Shown: positions 1-8,708 of the stretch, in pieces
Position numbering within the stretch: position 1 is the first letter of the stretch
Layout of the letters: each line of letters begins with the position of its first letter
Origin: Streptomyces glomeratus
GTDB taxonomy: Bacteria > Actinomycetota > Actinomycetes > Streptomycetales > Streptomycetaceae
DNA length: 64,000 nucleotides
NCBI RefSeq assembly: GCF_021462825.1
Contig: NZ_JAKEEB010000027.1
Location: 1 to 64,000, forward strand
Direction of reading: 5' to 3'
Notes under the pieces: generated by a model
What the model saw: only the letters and a program-made list of their open reading frames with translations
Database searches by the model: none
Told to the model about the DNA's origin: nothing
Made by a program: the position numbers and the translations under genes

Positions 1-468
1 GCGCACGGCCCCGACTGGTGGCTGCTGGATACCGGTTACGGAGCCGCGGCCGACCACCGGGGCGTGCGCGACCTGGTCCGCGAGCTGAACACCGTCTACC
101 GCCGGACTCCCGCCCTGTGGCAGCGCGACACCCGCCCCTCGGGCTTCCGCTGGGTGGTCTGCGATGCGGCCGACGACAACGTTTTCGCGTTTCTGCGCTT
201 CGACGCCCAGGGCACACCCCTGCTCGCGGTGTCCAACTTCTCGCCGGTCGTCCGCCACCACTATCACCTGGACGTGCCCGACGACGTGCCGGCCTGGCAC
301 GAGGTCCTCAACACCGACGCGGCCCGCTACGGCGGCAGTGACATCCACGACGCGGGCCCCGTGACGCCCGGGGTCGGCCCGGGGCGCGGCATCCGTCTCA
401 CGCTCCCTCCTCTCGCCACCCTGTGGCTGGTTCCCGTCACCGGATGTCCCTCCGATGGGGGGCAATAA
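1..468 (+). CDS. glgB: 1,4-alpha-glucan branching enzyme, C-terminal part (partial)
   Basis: The gene begins left of the window; 155 residues plus the stop are visible. Branching enzyme (GH13) moves alpha-1,4 glucan segments to alpha-1,6 positions in glycogen. What is seen is the end of the barrel domain and the C-terminal beta-sandwich: the stretch WWLLD..Y....DHRGVRDLVRELN, then VFAFLRFD, LLAVSNFSPV and HYHLDVP, and the ending IRLTLPPLATLWLVP, which follow the order of GlgB C-termini. The catalytic residues lie outside the window. The next gene is a sigma factor with its own promoter region, so this is probably the last gene of a glycogen or trehalose operon lying to the left. Confidence 0.85.
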   Translation, partial: AHGPDWWLLDTGYGAAADHRGVRDLVRELNTVYRRTPALWQRDTRPSGFRWVVCDAADDNVFAFLRFDAQGTPLLAVSNFSPVVRHHYHLDVPDDVPAWHEVLNTDAARYGGSDIHDAGPVTPGVGPGRGIRLTLPPLATLWLVPVTGCPSDGGQ

Positions 469-471
469 ATT

Positions 472-489
472 CCCGGGATATTCCCCGGG
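472..489 (+). terminator. possible short hairpin after glgB
   Basis: CCCGGG at 472-477 and 484-489 are complementary and separated by six bases (atattc), three bases past the branching-enzyme stop. The stem is only 6 bp and no T-run follows, so this is a weak terminator candidate based on position. Confidence 0.3.
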
Positions 490-790
490 CGCATAGAATT
501 CCGCTCACTCGCGCACTTCCCCACTCGGGCACTTTTCCCCGTCACCTATCGAAACGACGGGATTGCCGGCCGTCACCATCGGCCCCACCGGCGATCCATG
601 AAACGTTTCTCGTGAATGGTTTGGCGTCGGAAATAGCGGGAATGGCTCGTTATGAGTGCTTCGGACAGGAGGCACCTCCGTGGAAACTGGCCCAGCAGAT
701 TCCGGGTGTGTGTGTCTCCCCTTGCGGTCTGTGAATGCGCCTTCCCACGGTGACTGCCCAGTCAGCCCCTTGAGGGAGTTGAAGAGCACC
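490..790. other. intergenic region upstream of the sigma factor
   Basis: About 300 bases without a convincing gene; it is less GC-rich than its flanks, as expected for promoter DNA. One candidate for autoregulation is GGTTTG (618-623), 14 bases, GGGAAT (638-643), which loosely resembles promoters of the SigB/SigF group (GTTT then GGGTA with a 14-16 base spacer). The match is imperfect. An open reading frame runs in from 656 in frame with the sigma factor, but it lacks a ribosome binding site and protein-like sequence. Confidence 0.35.
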
Positions 791-1585
791 ATGCGCATCG
801 CGGTGAAGTCCAAGCAACACCCCCATGATGACGCCCCCGACACCACCGACGCCTTCGCGCGCCTGTGTGAGCTGCCCGAGGGTCCCGAGCGCCGGACACT
901 GCGCGACGAGATCGTCCGGTCCTGGCTGCCGATGGCCGATCGCATCGCCCGGCGCTACCGAGGGCGGGGCGAGTCGGTCGAGGACCTCTGCCAGGTGGCG
1001 GCTCTGGGGCTGGTCAAGGCGGTCGACCGCTACGATCCGGCCCGGGGCTATGCCTTCGAGAGCTACGCCATCCCCACCATCACCGGCGAGATCAAGCGTC
1101 ACTTCCGCGATCACATGTGGGTGCTCCATGTGCCCCGCCGAGTCCAGGACCTGCGCAATCGGGTACGGGCGGCGGTCAAGGAGATATCCCAGGAGAGCCC
1201 GGGGCACGGCCCCACACTCGCCGAGATCGCCGAGCACGCCCACCTCAGCGAGGAGGACGTCCGGGTCGGCCTGGAAGCCATGGACAGTTTCACCGCCCTC
1301 TCCCTGGACGCCGAGGTCTCGGGCAGCGACGACGGATACGCACTGGGTGACGCCCTGGGCGACTCGGACTCCGGGTACGACCTGATCGTCGACCGTGAGG
1401 CCGTCAAGCCGTGTCTGCGGTCGCTGCCGGAGCGCGAGCGCACCATCCTCTACCTGCGGTACTTCCGCGGGATGACCCAGAGCCGCATAGCGGACCAACT
1501 CGGTATTTCCCAGATGCATGTCTCACGTCTGCTCAGCGGCTGCTGCGCGCGCGTACGCGAAGAGGCTCTTGCCGATATCCCCTGA
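791..1585 (+). CDS. RNA polymerase sigma factor, SigB/SigF/SigG family
   Basis: 264 residues; a group 3 sigma-70 factor of the stress and sporulation type. Region 2 holds ADRIARRYRGRGE, EDLCQVAALGLVKAVDRYDP and FESYAIPTITGEIKRHFRD; region 3 follows (VPRRVQDL, then PTLAEIAEHAHLSEEDV); region 4 has SLPERERTILYLRYF and the helix-turn-helix TQSRIADQLGISQMHVSRLL. ATG 791 is chosen over an in-frame upstream start at 656 because a purine-rich GAGGGAG lies about 12 bases before it and the family starts here. In Streptomyces such factors are held by RsbW-type anti-sigma kinases that STAS proteins and SpoIIE phosphatases release; proteins of those types are at 41.5, 51.4 and 60.6 kb, but no anti-sigma gene is adjacent. 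Confidence 0.93.
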   Translation: MRIAVKSKQHPHDDAPDTTDAFARLCELPEGPERRTLRDEIVRSWLPMADRIARRYRGRGESVEDLCQVAALGLVKAVDRYDPARGYAFESYAIPTITGEIKRHFRDHMWVLHVPRRVQDLRNRVRAAVKEISQESPGHGPTLAEIAEHAHLSEEDVRVGLEAMDSFTALSLDAEVSGSDDGYALGDALGDSDSGYDLIVDREAVKPCLRSLPERERTILYLRYFRGMTQSRIADQLGISQMHVSRLLSGCCARVREEALADIP

Positions 1586-1934
1586 CAAGGCCGATCCTGA
1601 TCCTTCCCGGCCCCGATCCGCACTATCAGGGCCCGCGCCTGTGAAGGACTGCATCCGGCCGCCCGGCTCGGCGAATCGTCGACCGGACGGCCGTTTGCGG
1701 CGGGCTCACTGCCGAACCCTCCCGGGAACGGCTAGGCAGTGCGCCGCTCCTTCCGGACTATCCGTGAGAGGGTATTTGAAACACGCCGCCCACGGGACAA
1801 CGGAAGGGAACCGAAAGGTTATTGACCGGAGATCATCGACCCGTCCCGGACAGGGCCCGCCGGACGTGTGCGAGCCGGGGGAAGGGGTACCCCGAGGACC
1901 GGGCCGGCACAGCGGGCCCGGAGGTGAGGCAGGC
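1586..1934. other. intergenic region before udgX
   Basis: 349 bases with no coding signature on either strand. It holds a GGGTAT element (1770-1775) that could be a SigB-type -10 box, but no GTTT-like -35 box sits 14-16 bases upstream. No strong hairpin is seen. The ribosome binding site of the next gene (GGAGGTGAGG, ending just before 1931) closes the region. Confidence 0.4.
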
Positions 1935-2606
1935 ATGAGCCGTTCCGACGACACCCGGGCGAGCGCCTATGACGCGACCCCCTTCCTGCCGGACGAAGGG
2001 GGACTGGCCGCCTACCGGCGCGCGGCCGCGGACTGCCGGGGCTGCCCCCTGTACGAGAACGCCACCCAGACGGTGTTCGGCAAGGGGGACAGCTCCGCCC
2101 GGGTCGTGCTGGTCGGAGAGCAGCCCGGCGACCAGGAGGACCGGCAGGGCGAGCCCTTCGTCGGGCCGGCCGGACGCCTGCTGGACAAGGCCCTGGAGGA
2201 GGCGGGCATCGACCGCGGCACGGCGTACGTCACCAACGCGGTCAAGCACTTCAAGTTCACCGTCGTTCCCGAACGAGGCAAGCGGCGTATCCACAAGGCG
2301 CCGAGCCTGCGCGAGCTGAGTGCGTGCAAGCCGTGGCTGCGCGCGGAACTGGAGCTGGTCCGTCCGGAGGTCGTGGTGGCCCTCGGCGCCACGGCGGGCA
2401 AGGCGCTGCTCGGCGGCTCGTTCCGGGTGACCAAGGACCGGGGGAGCCTGCTGCCGATGCCCGGCACCGACGAGGAACAGTACGTCGTCGCGACCGTGCA
2501 CCCTTCGGCGATCCTGCGCGCCGACGACCGGGAGGCCGCGTACGCCGGTCTCGTCACGGACCTGAGGGTGGTGGCGCGAGCGCTGAACGGGCATCGCCGC
2601 GCGTGA
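1935..2606 (+). CDS. udgX: uracil-DNA glycosylase-like DNA-repair protein UdgX
   Basis: 223 residues, uracil-DNA glycosylase superfamily with an iron-sulfur cluster. Seen: CRGCPLY near the N-terminus (two cluster cysteines), the active-site motif GEQPGDQED followed by EPFVGPAGRLLD, the loop GKRRIHKAP, SACKPWL (third cysteine) and VATVHPSAILR near the end. GEQPGDQED together with KRRIH is the signature of UdgX. In the studied mycobacterial enzyme the loop histidine attaches covalently to the abasic site left after uracil excision, so the protein stays fixed to damaged DNA. The position that is a cysteine (KCRPP) in family 4 enzymes reads KHFKF here. ATG 1935 is set by a strong ribosome binding site; the longer in-frame ORF upstream is non-coding. 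It appears monocistronic. Confidence 0.93.
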   Translation: MSRSDDTRASAYDATPFLPDEGGLAAYRRAAADCRGCPLYENATQTVFGKGDSSARVVLVGEQPGDQEDRQGEPFVGPAGRLLDKALEEAGIDRGTAYVTNAVKHFKFTVVPERGKRRIHKAPSLRELSACKPWLRAELELVRPEVVVALGATAGKALLGGSFRVTKDRGSLLPMPGTDEEQYVVATVHPSAILRADDREAAYAGLVTDLRVVARALNGHRRA

Positions 2607-2693
2607 TCCGAGGCCCATGTCCCGGCCCTCGCGTGTGACGGCCGCACCGTGATCGCCCCGCCTGGACGGCCGATCTCCGGGTACCCGCCCGCC

Positions 2694-2903
2694 ATGCGTA
2701 CCCTTCTGCAGCGCCTGAGCCGGCGCAAGAAGCCGACCCGTACCGCCACCGAAGAGCTGCTCGAAGAGGCGAAGCAGCAGGAACTCGAGGACGACACCGG
2801 CATCTCCCGGGACACCGGGGGCGGGGCCGGCGACCCGATCACACCGAGCCCACGCGCCAACCGCAACACCGCCGAGGGCCATCCCTCCGGCGACGACTCC
2901 TGA
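2694..2903 (+). CDS. small hydrophilic protein, function unknown
   Basis: 69 residues from ATG 2694 (an in-frame GTG at 2649 would give 84). The N-terminus is basic (QRLSRRKKPTR), followed by a short acidic helix (ATEELLEEAKQQELEDDTG) and a disordered Gly/Pro/Ser-rich tail. No known domain, signal peptide or membrane segment is visible. It lies 87 bases after udgX in the same direction. The third codon positions are G/C-rich as in real genes, but the sequence is low in complexity, so it could be a chance ORF. Confidence 0.45.
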   Translation: MRTLLQRLSRRKKPTRTATEELLEEAKQQELEDDTGISRDTGGGAGDPITPSPRANRNTAEGHPSGDDS

Positions 2904-3039
2904 CCGGACCCGTCGACGAACCAGGCGATCCCCGGGGGCACGGATCCGGCCGGGGAACCCCTCGGCGGCGACGCCCGCCGCCCCCCGGACGGGTCACCAC
3001 GACCTGCGGGCCTCCTCGCCCACCCGGTGCAATGGACGC

Positions 3040-3720
3040 GTGACCGTGCCCCCGGACGACTGCCTCGCCCGCAACGAGTGGATCTGCGGCGCGTATCTGC
3101 GCACCCGCCGCCACATCCTTCTCGACGCGGTGGCCCAGCATCTGCAACTGACGGCGGCCTCCGTGCTCATCGCTCTCGTCATCGCCGTGCCGCTCGCCCT
3201 GCTGGCGCGCCGCTGGGCCGGGATCGCCGGGCCCGTCCTCGCCGTCACCACCATCCTGTACACCGTTCCGTCCCTGGCGATGTTCTCGCTGCTGCTGCCC
3301 CTGTACGGGCTGTCACCCACCCTGGTGGTCGCCGGTCTCGTCCTGTACTCGCTCACCCTGCTGGTCCGGAACATCCTCGCGGGACTGCGCGCCGTCCCCG
3401 AGGAGACCCGGCGGGCCGCCCACGGCATGGGATACGGACCGATCCGGCTGCTGGTCACCGTGGAACTCCCGCTGGCGCTGCCCGCCGCCATGGCCGGGCT
3501 CCGTATCGCCACGGTCTCCGCGATCTCCCTGGTCACCATCGGCGCGATCGTCGGCTTCGGCGGACTCGGGAACCTGATCTACGCGGGCATGAACACCTAC
3601 TTCAAGGCACAGGTGCTGACCGCGTCCGTGCTGTGTGTGCTGATCGCCGTGGCCGCCGATCTGCTGCTGCTCGGCGTCCAGCGGCTGATCACCCCCTGGG
3701 CGAGGGCGGCACGCGGATGA
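3040..3720 (+). CDS. ABC importer permease for glycine betaine/choline-type osmolytes (OpuC/ProW family), first subunit
   Basis: 226 residues from GTG 3040. An integral membrane protein with about five or six hydrophobic helices and the permease coupling loop EETRRAAHGMGYGPIRLLVTVELPLALP, which contacts the ATPase, followed by GAIVGFGGLGNLIYAGM, typical of OpuCB/OpuCD and ProW. It is the first of three overlapping genes (permease, permease, binding lipoprotein). The substrate is most likely a quaternary amine such as glycine betaine, choline or carnitine, by family; the sequence does not tell which. Confidence 0.88.
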   Translation: MTVPPDDCLARNEWICGAYLRTRRHILLDAVAQHLQLTAASVLIALVIAVPLALLARRWAGIAGPVLAVTTILYTVPSLAMFSLLLPLYGLSPTLVVAGLVLYSLTLLVRNILAGLRAVPEETRRAAHGMGYGPIRLLVTVELPLALPAAMAGLRIATVSAISLVTIGAIVGFGGLGNLIYAGMNTYFKAQVLTASVLCVLIAVAADLLLLGVQRLITPWARAARG

Positions 3721-4388
3721 GGACCCTGCGCGAGACCTGGCACTGGCTCATCGACCCCGTCCACTGGGCGGGCGACGACGGCATCGGGCACCGGCTGGCG
3801 CAGCACGTCCTCCTCACCCTCGGCTGTCTGATCATCAGCTGTGTGATCGCCCTGCCGGTCGCTCTTGTCCTCGGGCACCTCGGCAGCGGCGGCGCGCTCG
3901 CCGTCAACCTCTCCAACGCCGGCCGTGCCGTGCCCACCTTCGCCGTGCTGGTGCTTCTGCTGCTCACCCCGATGGGCCGCTGGGGACAGGGGCCCACCGT
4001 GGCAGCCCTCGTCCTGTTCGCCGTACCGCCTCTGCTCACCAACGCCTACGTCGGCATGCGCCAGGTCGACCGCAGTGTGGTGCGGGCGGCGCGGGGGATG
4101 GGGATGACCGGCCGGCAGACGCTGCTGCGCGTGGAACTTCCCCTGTCGCTTCCGATGATGGTGAACGGGGTACGGATCGCCGCCGTACAGCTCGTCGCGA
4201 CCGCCACCATCGCCGCGCTCGCGGGCGGAGGCGGACTCGGCCGGATCATCACCGCGGGCTTCAACCTGGCGAGCACTCCGCAGGTGGTGGCCGGGGCGCT
4301 CCTGGTCGCGGTGCTGGCACTGATCGTCGAGGGGGTCTTCGAGTCCGTCGAGCGGCTGGTCCCGCTGCGGGCCGGAGGCTCACGATGA
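3717..4388 (+). CDS. ABC importer permease for glycine betaine/choline-type osmolytes, second subunit
   Basis: 223 residues. The ATG at 3717 overlaps the preceding stop (ATGA), so the two permeases are probably translationally coupled and form a heterodimer. It has an N-terminal cytosolic stretch, about six membrane helices, and the coupling loop VVRAARGMGMTGRQTLLRVELPLSLP, followed by ALAGGGGLGRIITAGFNLAS. It is a paralogue of the subunit just upstream. The ATPase gene is on the opposite strand downstream of the binding protein. Confidence 0.88.
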   Translation: MRTLRETWHWLIDPVHWAGDDGIGHRLAQHVLLTLGCLIISCVIALPVALVLGHLGSGGALAVNLSNAGRAVPTFAVLVLLLLTPMGRWGQGPTVAALVLFAVPPLLTNAYVGMRQVDRSVVRAARGMGMTGRQTLLRVELPLSLPMMVNGVRIAAVQLVATATIAALAGGGGLGRIITAGFNLASTPQVVAGALLVAVLALIVEGVFESVERLVPLRAGGSR

Positions 4389-5320
4389 GACGGCACGCGG
4401 CGGCCGCGGTCCTGCTCCTCGCCGTCGGCTGCGCCACGGGCCCGTCCCTGGAGACACGCGGCCGGGTCACCGCGCCGCCCGGCGACGGCAGGCATCTGAC
4501 CGTCGGCTCCGCAGGCTTCACCGAGAGCGACGTGCTCGCCCATATGTACGCATTGCTGCTGGACCACGCCGGCTTCACGACGTCCCTGATCACCGTCGCC
4601 AACCGCGAGCTGTACGAACCCGCCCTGGAGTCCGGGCGGATCGACGTCGTCCCCGAGTTCGCGGCCACCTTCGCGGACTGGCTCAACGCCAGGACCCACG
4701 GCCCCGACGCCCCGCCCGTCGGCTCGCCGGACCTCGGCACCACGATGAAGGCCCTGCGCAGACTCGCGGCGCCCCGTGGTCTCACCGTCCTCGACCCCGG
4801 GCGGGCGGTCGACCGGAACGCCTTCGCGGTGACCCGGGTGTACGCCCGTGAGCACCGCCTGAGGACGCTGAGCGACCTCGGCGGATCCGGTCTGAAGGTA
4901 CGGCTGGCGGCAGGCGACGAGTGCGTGCGGCGACCGTACTGCGCACCAGGGCTCAGGAAGGTGTACGGCATCGACGTCATCGGTGTCGACCCGAAGGGCG
5001 TCGGTACCACCCAGGCCAAGCGGGCCGTGCAGAGCGGACGGGACCAGGTGGTGCTCACCACCACCACGGACGCGACCCTCGACGCGTTCGGGCTCGTCCT
5101 GCTCGCGGACGACAGACATCTGCAGAACGCGGACCACGTCGTCCCGGTCGTGGGCCGCTCCCGGGCGGGCGGCGCTCGCGTCACCAAGGCGCTCGGTGCC
5201 CTCAACCCTGTTCTCACCACGCAGGATCTGGCGTCGATGAACGATCAGGTCGACAGCCGGCGGCGGCTTCCGGGGGACGTGGCCCGTGCCTATCTCGAGG
5301 ACAAGGGCCTGCTGAAGTGA
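4385..5320 (+). CDS. substrate-binding lipoprotein of the OpuC-type importer
   Basis: 311 residues; start ATG 4385 overlaps the upstream stop (ATGA). The N-terminus is a lipoprotein signal peptide (MRRHAAAAVLLLAVGC), with the lipobox cysteine at residue 16, so the mature protein should be tethered to the outer face of the membrane. After it come the OpuAC-family features: LTVGSAGFTESDVLAHMYALLL, YEPALESGRIDVVPEFAATF and ALNPVLTTQDLASMNDQVD. It delivers substrate to the two permeases encoded just before it. The gene ends facing the ATPase gene, which is transcribed toward it. Confidence 0.88.
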   Translation: MRRHAAAAVLLLAVGCATGPSLETRGRVTAPPGDGRHLTVGSAGFTESDVLAHMYALLLDHAGFTTSLITVANRELYEPALESGRIDVVPEFAATFADWLNARTHGPDAPPVGSPDLGTTMKALRRLAAPRGLTVLDPGRAVDRNAFAVTRVYAREHRLRTLSDLGGSGLKVRLAAGDECVRRPYCAPGLRKVYGIDVIGVDPKGVGTTQAKRAVQSGRDQVVLTTTTDATLDAFGLVLLADDRHLQNADHVVPVVGRSRAGGARVTKALGALNPVLTTQDLASMNDQVDSRRRLPGDVARAYLEDKGLLK

Positions 5321-5369
5321 CGGCGTGCGACGTCCCCGGCCGGCCGGACGCGCCGACGGCGGGGCTCCG

Positions 5370-6524
5370 TCACGCGTCGGCCACCGACTCGTAAGGCACC
5401 TCGCGCCGCGAGACGCCCCGCGCGTCCGCGTCCACCGAGCGGCGCAGGGCCTCATGGAGCTTGGCGGGTGTCAGGACCCCCAGGAACCGTCGCCCGTCCA
5501 GCACCGCCACCCAGCCGGCGTCATGCTGGAGCATCACCGCGAACGCCTGCTTGAGCGGAGCGCCCACCGCCACCCAGGAGGTCATCCGGTGCGCGTGGTC
5601 ACCGACCAGGCCACCCCCGGCGAGCTCGTCGACGCCCGCCCAGCCGTGCAGATCGCCGGCGGTGTCCAGCACGACCGCCCAGCGTGCCCCCTGCCCGCGC
5701 AGCCGGGCAGCCGCCGGCCCGGCGGGCTCGTCGAGCCGTGCGACCGGCGGCTGCTCCAGATCGCTCGGCTCGATCACGGTCACCGACAGCCGCTTCAGGC
5801 CCCGGTCCGCCCCCACGAACTCGGCGACACGCGGCGTCGCGGGCGCGCCCAGCACCGCCCCCGGCGTGTCGAACTGCTCGATCCGCCCCTGCCCGTACAC
5901 CGCGATCCGGTCGCCGAGCCGGACCGCCTCCTCGATGTCGTGCGTGACGAGCAGCACCGTCTTGCGCACGGCCGTCTGCATCCGCAGGAACTCCTCCTGC
6001 AACTGCTCCCGCACCACCGGGTCGACCGCCCCGAACGGTTCGTCCATCAGCAGCACCGGCGGATCGGCGGCCAGCGCCCGTGCCACCCCCACCCGTTGCC
6101 GCTGACCGCCGGACAACTGGTCCGGGTAGCGCGGCCCGTAAGTCTTCGGGTCCAGGCCCACCAGGTCGAGCAGCTCGGCCGCGCGCGCCCGCGCCCTCGC
6201 CTTCCTCCAGCCGAGCAGACAGGGCACGGTCGCGGTGTTGTCCAGCACGGTCCGGTGCGGGAACAGCCCGACCTGCTGGATCACATAGCCGATCCGGCGC
6301 CGAAGCCGCACCGGGTCGACGGTCGCGACGTCCTCGCCGCCCACGAAGATCCGTCCCGAGGTGGGCTCGATCAGCCGGTTGACCATCATCATCGTGGTCG
6401 TCTTGCCGCAGCCGGACGGTCCGACGAGCGTGACCAGTTCGCCCTCGGAGATCTCGAAGGACAGGCCGTCGACGGCCGTCGTACCGTCCGGATACCGCTT
6501 GCCGACCTGCTCGAACCGGATCAT
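5370..6524 (-). CDS. ATP-binding subunit of an OpuC-type importer, with C-terminal CBS-like region
   Basis: 384 residues. ABC ATPase: Walker A GPSGCGKTT (about residues 35-43), Q-loop VIQQVGLFPHRT, signature LSGGQRQRVGVARAL, Walker B VLLMDEPFGAVD, H-loop VTHD. The last 120 residues contain two CBS-like stretches (WAVVLDTAGDLHGWAGVDEL and AGWVAVLDGRRFLGVLTPAKLHEAL), as in OpuCA/ProV proteins where this part senses ionic strength. It is transcribed toward the permease-lipoprotein operon, with 49 bases between the stops, so the two halves of one transporter have separate promoters. Confidence 0.9.
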   Translation of the reverse strand: MIRFEQVGKRYPDGTTAVDGLSFEISEGELVTLVGPSGCGKTTTMMMVNRLIEPTSGRIFVGGEDVATVDPVRLRRRIGYVIQQVGLFPHRTVLDNTATVPCLLGWRKARARARAAELLDLVGLDPKTYGPRYPDQLSGGQRQRVGVARALAADPPVLLMDEPFGAVDPVVREQLQEEFLRMQTAVRKTVLLVTHDIEEAVRLGDRIAVYGQGRIEQFDTPGAVLGAPATPRVAEFVGADRGLKRLSVTVIEPSDLEQPPVARLDEPAGPAAARLRGQGARWAVVLDTAGDLHGWAGVDELAGGGLVGDHAHRMTSWVAVGAPLKQAFAVMLQHDAGWVAVLDGRRFLGVLTPAKLHEALRRSVDADARGVSRREVPYESVADA

Positions 6525-6546
6525 TCCCTCACGCTAACGGCCCGGG

Positions 6547-7191
6547 TCACGCCTCGCTCATCAGCACCACCTCCAGGGTGCGCGGACCATGCACCCCCTC
6601 GACGCGCTCCAGCTCGATGTCACTGGTCGCGGAGGGCCCGGAGATCCAGGTCATAGGGCGTGTCGGGGTGAGCCGCCGCAGGGCCTGGGGCACGGACGAC
6701 ACGACCTGGTCCGGAACGCGTACGACACAGATGTGATGGTCGGGCACCAGGGTGATGCGGGGGCGCCCCTGGTCCGGCGAGCCGTCCAGCACCAGGGTGC
6801 CGGTCTCGGCGATCGCGACCGCGCAGCCGGTGACCACGCTGTCGACGCGGTCGAGTTCGTACGGGGTGCTCTCCGCCCGGTCGGCTACCTGCTCGACGCC
6901 CGTGAGCCAGTGGGACGGCAGTCCCGCCGGTACCAGCACGGTCCGCGCGCCCCGCGCCGCGAGAAGACCGGCAAGCACCGACGGCAGGCCCGGGGCGTTC
7001 GTGCGGTGCACGATCGCCCGGTAGTCCGCGAGATTCTCCGCGAGCAGATCCACCGTCTCCGCCGGGGTGCGCTCGCCGTGCCGCTCCCCATAGTCCCGGG
7101 GAACGGCCTGCTCGTACGGCGTTTCGTCCTCGGGTACGTCCGCCAGCGCGCGCCGTACCCGGCCCAGGATCAGCTCCCTGCTTCCGCTCAC
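6547..7191 (-). CDS. lutC: LutC-type subunit of the L-lactate oxidation complex
   Basis: 214 residues from GTG 7191. LUD-domain protein (LutC/YkgG family), the smallest of the three subunits that oxidise L-lactate to pyruvate through iron-sulfur proteins. Features: SRELILGRVRRALADVP at the N-terminus, VTGCAVAIAETGTLVLD in the middle and DIELERVEGVHGPRTLEVVL at the end, all typical. It begins one base after the lutB stop, so it is the last gene of lutABC. Confidence 0.9.
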   Translation of the reverse strand: MSGSRELILGRVRRALADVPEDETPYEQAVPRDYGERHGERTPAETVDLLAENLADYRAIVHRTNAPGLPSVLAGLLAARGARTVLVPAGLPSHWLTGVEQVADRAESTPYELDRVDSVVTGCAVAIAETGTLVLDGSPDQGRPRITLVPDHHICVVRVPDQVVSSVPQALRRLTPTRPMTWISGPSATSDIELERVEGVHGPRTLEVVLMSEA

Positions 7192-7192
7192 C

Positions 7193-8677
7193 TCACCTCG
7201 CCTCCTTCCCTCCGTGTGTGCGCTGCCACCAGTCGCGGAACGGTTCCGCGGGCAGCGCCGGCAGGTCCCGGCTCGCGCTCCACGCCCTGCCGGGGCCCGG
7301 CAGCGTCCGCGGGTGGAAGCGGCGCGAGCGCGACGCCAGGCGCTGACCCGCGCGCAGCGCTCCCGGGTGGCTGAACGCCCAGCGTGCCGCCCGCATCACC
7401 GCCCGCTCGGCGGCGTGTCCCTTCGCCGGCTTCAGCACGACCTTGTTGCCCGCCCGTGTCACGGGACCGCCCTCCACGACGCGCTCCCGCAGATGCACCA
7501 GCACCTCCGGAATGTCGATGGCGACCGGGCACACGTCGTAACAGGCGCCGCACAGCGACGAGGCGTACGGCAGCGAGGCGTCGATCTCGCTTCCGGTTCC
7601 CCGCAGTTGAGGGCTGAGGATGGCGCCGATCGGCCCCGGGTACACCGAGCCGTAGGCGTGGCCGCCCGCCCGTTCGTACACCGGGCAGACGTTGAGACAC
7701 GCCGAGCAGCGGATACAGCGCAGCGCCTGACGGCCGACCTGGTCGGCGAGCGTGTCGGTGCGCCCGTTGTCCAGCAGGACCAGATGGAAGGCCCGGGGGA
7801 CGTCCGCCGTGCCGGAGCCCGTGGTGCCCGTCCACATGCTCGTGTAGGGGTTCATACGCTCGGCCGTCGAGGAGCGGGGCAGCGTCTGCAGGAACACCTC
7901 CAGGTCCCGCCAGGTCGGCACGATCTTCTCGATGCCGACGACCGAGATCAGCGTCTCGGGCAGGGTGAGGCACATTCGCCCGTTGCCCTCGGACTCGACC
8001 ACCACCAGCGTGCCCGTCTCCGCGACCATGAAGTTCGCACCGGAGACGGCGACCTTGGCCCGCAGGAACTTCTCGCGCAGGTGCCGCCGTGCCGCCTCGG
8101 CGAGTTCGGCGGGCGAGTCGGTGAGATCCTCGGGAGCCGGCCGGCCCCACGCGCCCATCCGGGAGCGGAAGATGTCCCGGATCTCGCCGCGGTTGCGGTG
8201 GATGGCCGGAACCAGGATGTGCGACGGCCGGTCTCCGCCCAACTGCACGATCAGCTCGGCGAGATCGGTCTCGTACGCCCGGATCCCCTCGGCCTCGAGC
8301 GCCTCGTTCAGGCCGATTTCCTGCGTGGCCATGGACTTGACCTTCACGACCTCCGACTCGCCTGTGGCCTTCACCAGTTCGGCGACGATCCGGTTCGCCT
8401 CGTGAGCGTCCGCGGCCCAGTGGACGGTGCCCCCGGCCGCAGTGACCGCCTCTTCCAACTGGATCAGGTAGCGGTCGAGATGACGCAGTGTGTGGTCCTT
8501 GATCCGCTTGCCCGCCTCCCGCAGCGCCGCCCAGTCGGACAACTCCGAGACGGCCCTGGCCCGCTTGGCGCGGATGGTGTGCGTGGCGTGACGCAGGTTC
8601 CCGCGAAGTGTCTCGTCGGCGACGGCTTTCCGAGCCGCCTCGGGAAACGCCGGCATCCCGAGGAACGTTCCACTCAT
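7193..8677 (-). CDS. lutB: LutB-type iron-sulfur subunit of the L-lactate oxidation complex
   Basis: 494 residues. LUD domain in the first 300 residues (SMATQEIGLNEALE, VSGANFMVAETGTLVVVESEGN, ISVVGIEKIVPTW), then two 4Fe-4S motifs, CIRCSACLNVCPVY and CGACYDVCPVAIDIP, and a C-terminal LutB tail. With LutA and LutC it oxidises lactate and feeds electrons to the respiratory chain. ATG 8677 lies 31 bases after the lutA stop, on the same transcript. Confidence 0.93.
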   Translation of the reverse strand: MSGTFLGMPAFPEAARKAVADETLRGNLRHATHTIRAKRARAVSELSDWAALREAGKRIKDHTLRHLDRYLIQLEEAVTAAGGTVHWAADAHEANRIVAELVKATGESEVVKVKSMATQEIGLNEALEAEGIRAYETDLAELIVQLGGDRPSHILVPAIHRNRGEIRDIFRSRMGAWGRPAPEDLTDSPAELAEAARRHLREKFLRAKVAVSGANFMVAETGTLVVVESEGNGRMCLTLPETLISVVGIEKIVPTWRDLEVFLQTLPRSSTAERMNPYTSMWTGTTGSGTADVPRAFHLVLLDNGRTDTLADQVGRQALRCIRCSACLNVCPVYERAGGHAYGSVYPGPIGAILSPQLRGTGSEIDASLPYASSLCGACYDVCPVAIDIPEVLVHLRERVVEGGPVTRAGNKVVLKPAKGHAAERAVMRAARWAFSHPGALRAGQRLASRSRRFHPRTLPGPGRAWSASRDLPALPAEPFRDWWQRTHGGKEAR

Positions 8678-8708
8678 GCGCTGCGCCCCCTCACCCGGTC
8701 GACGACGC

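Noticed and set aside
1770-1775. GGGTAT as a SigB-type promoter of udgX
   Set aside because: No GTTT-like -35 element at 14-16 bases upstream.
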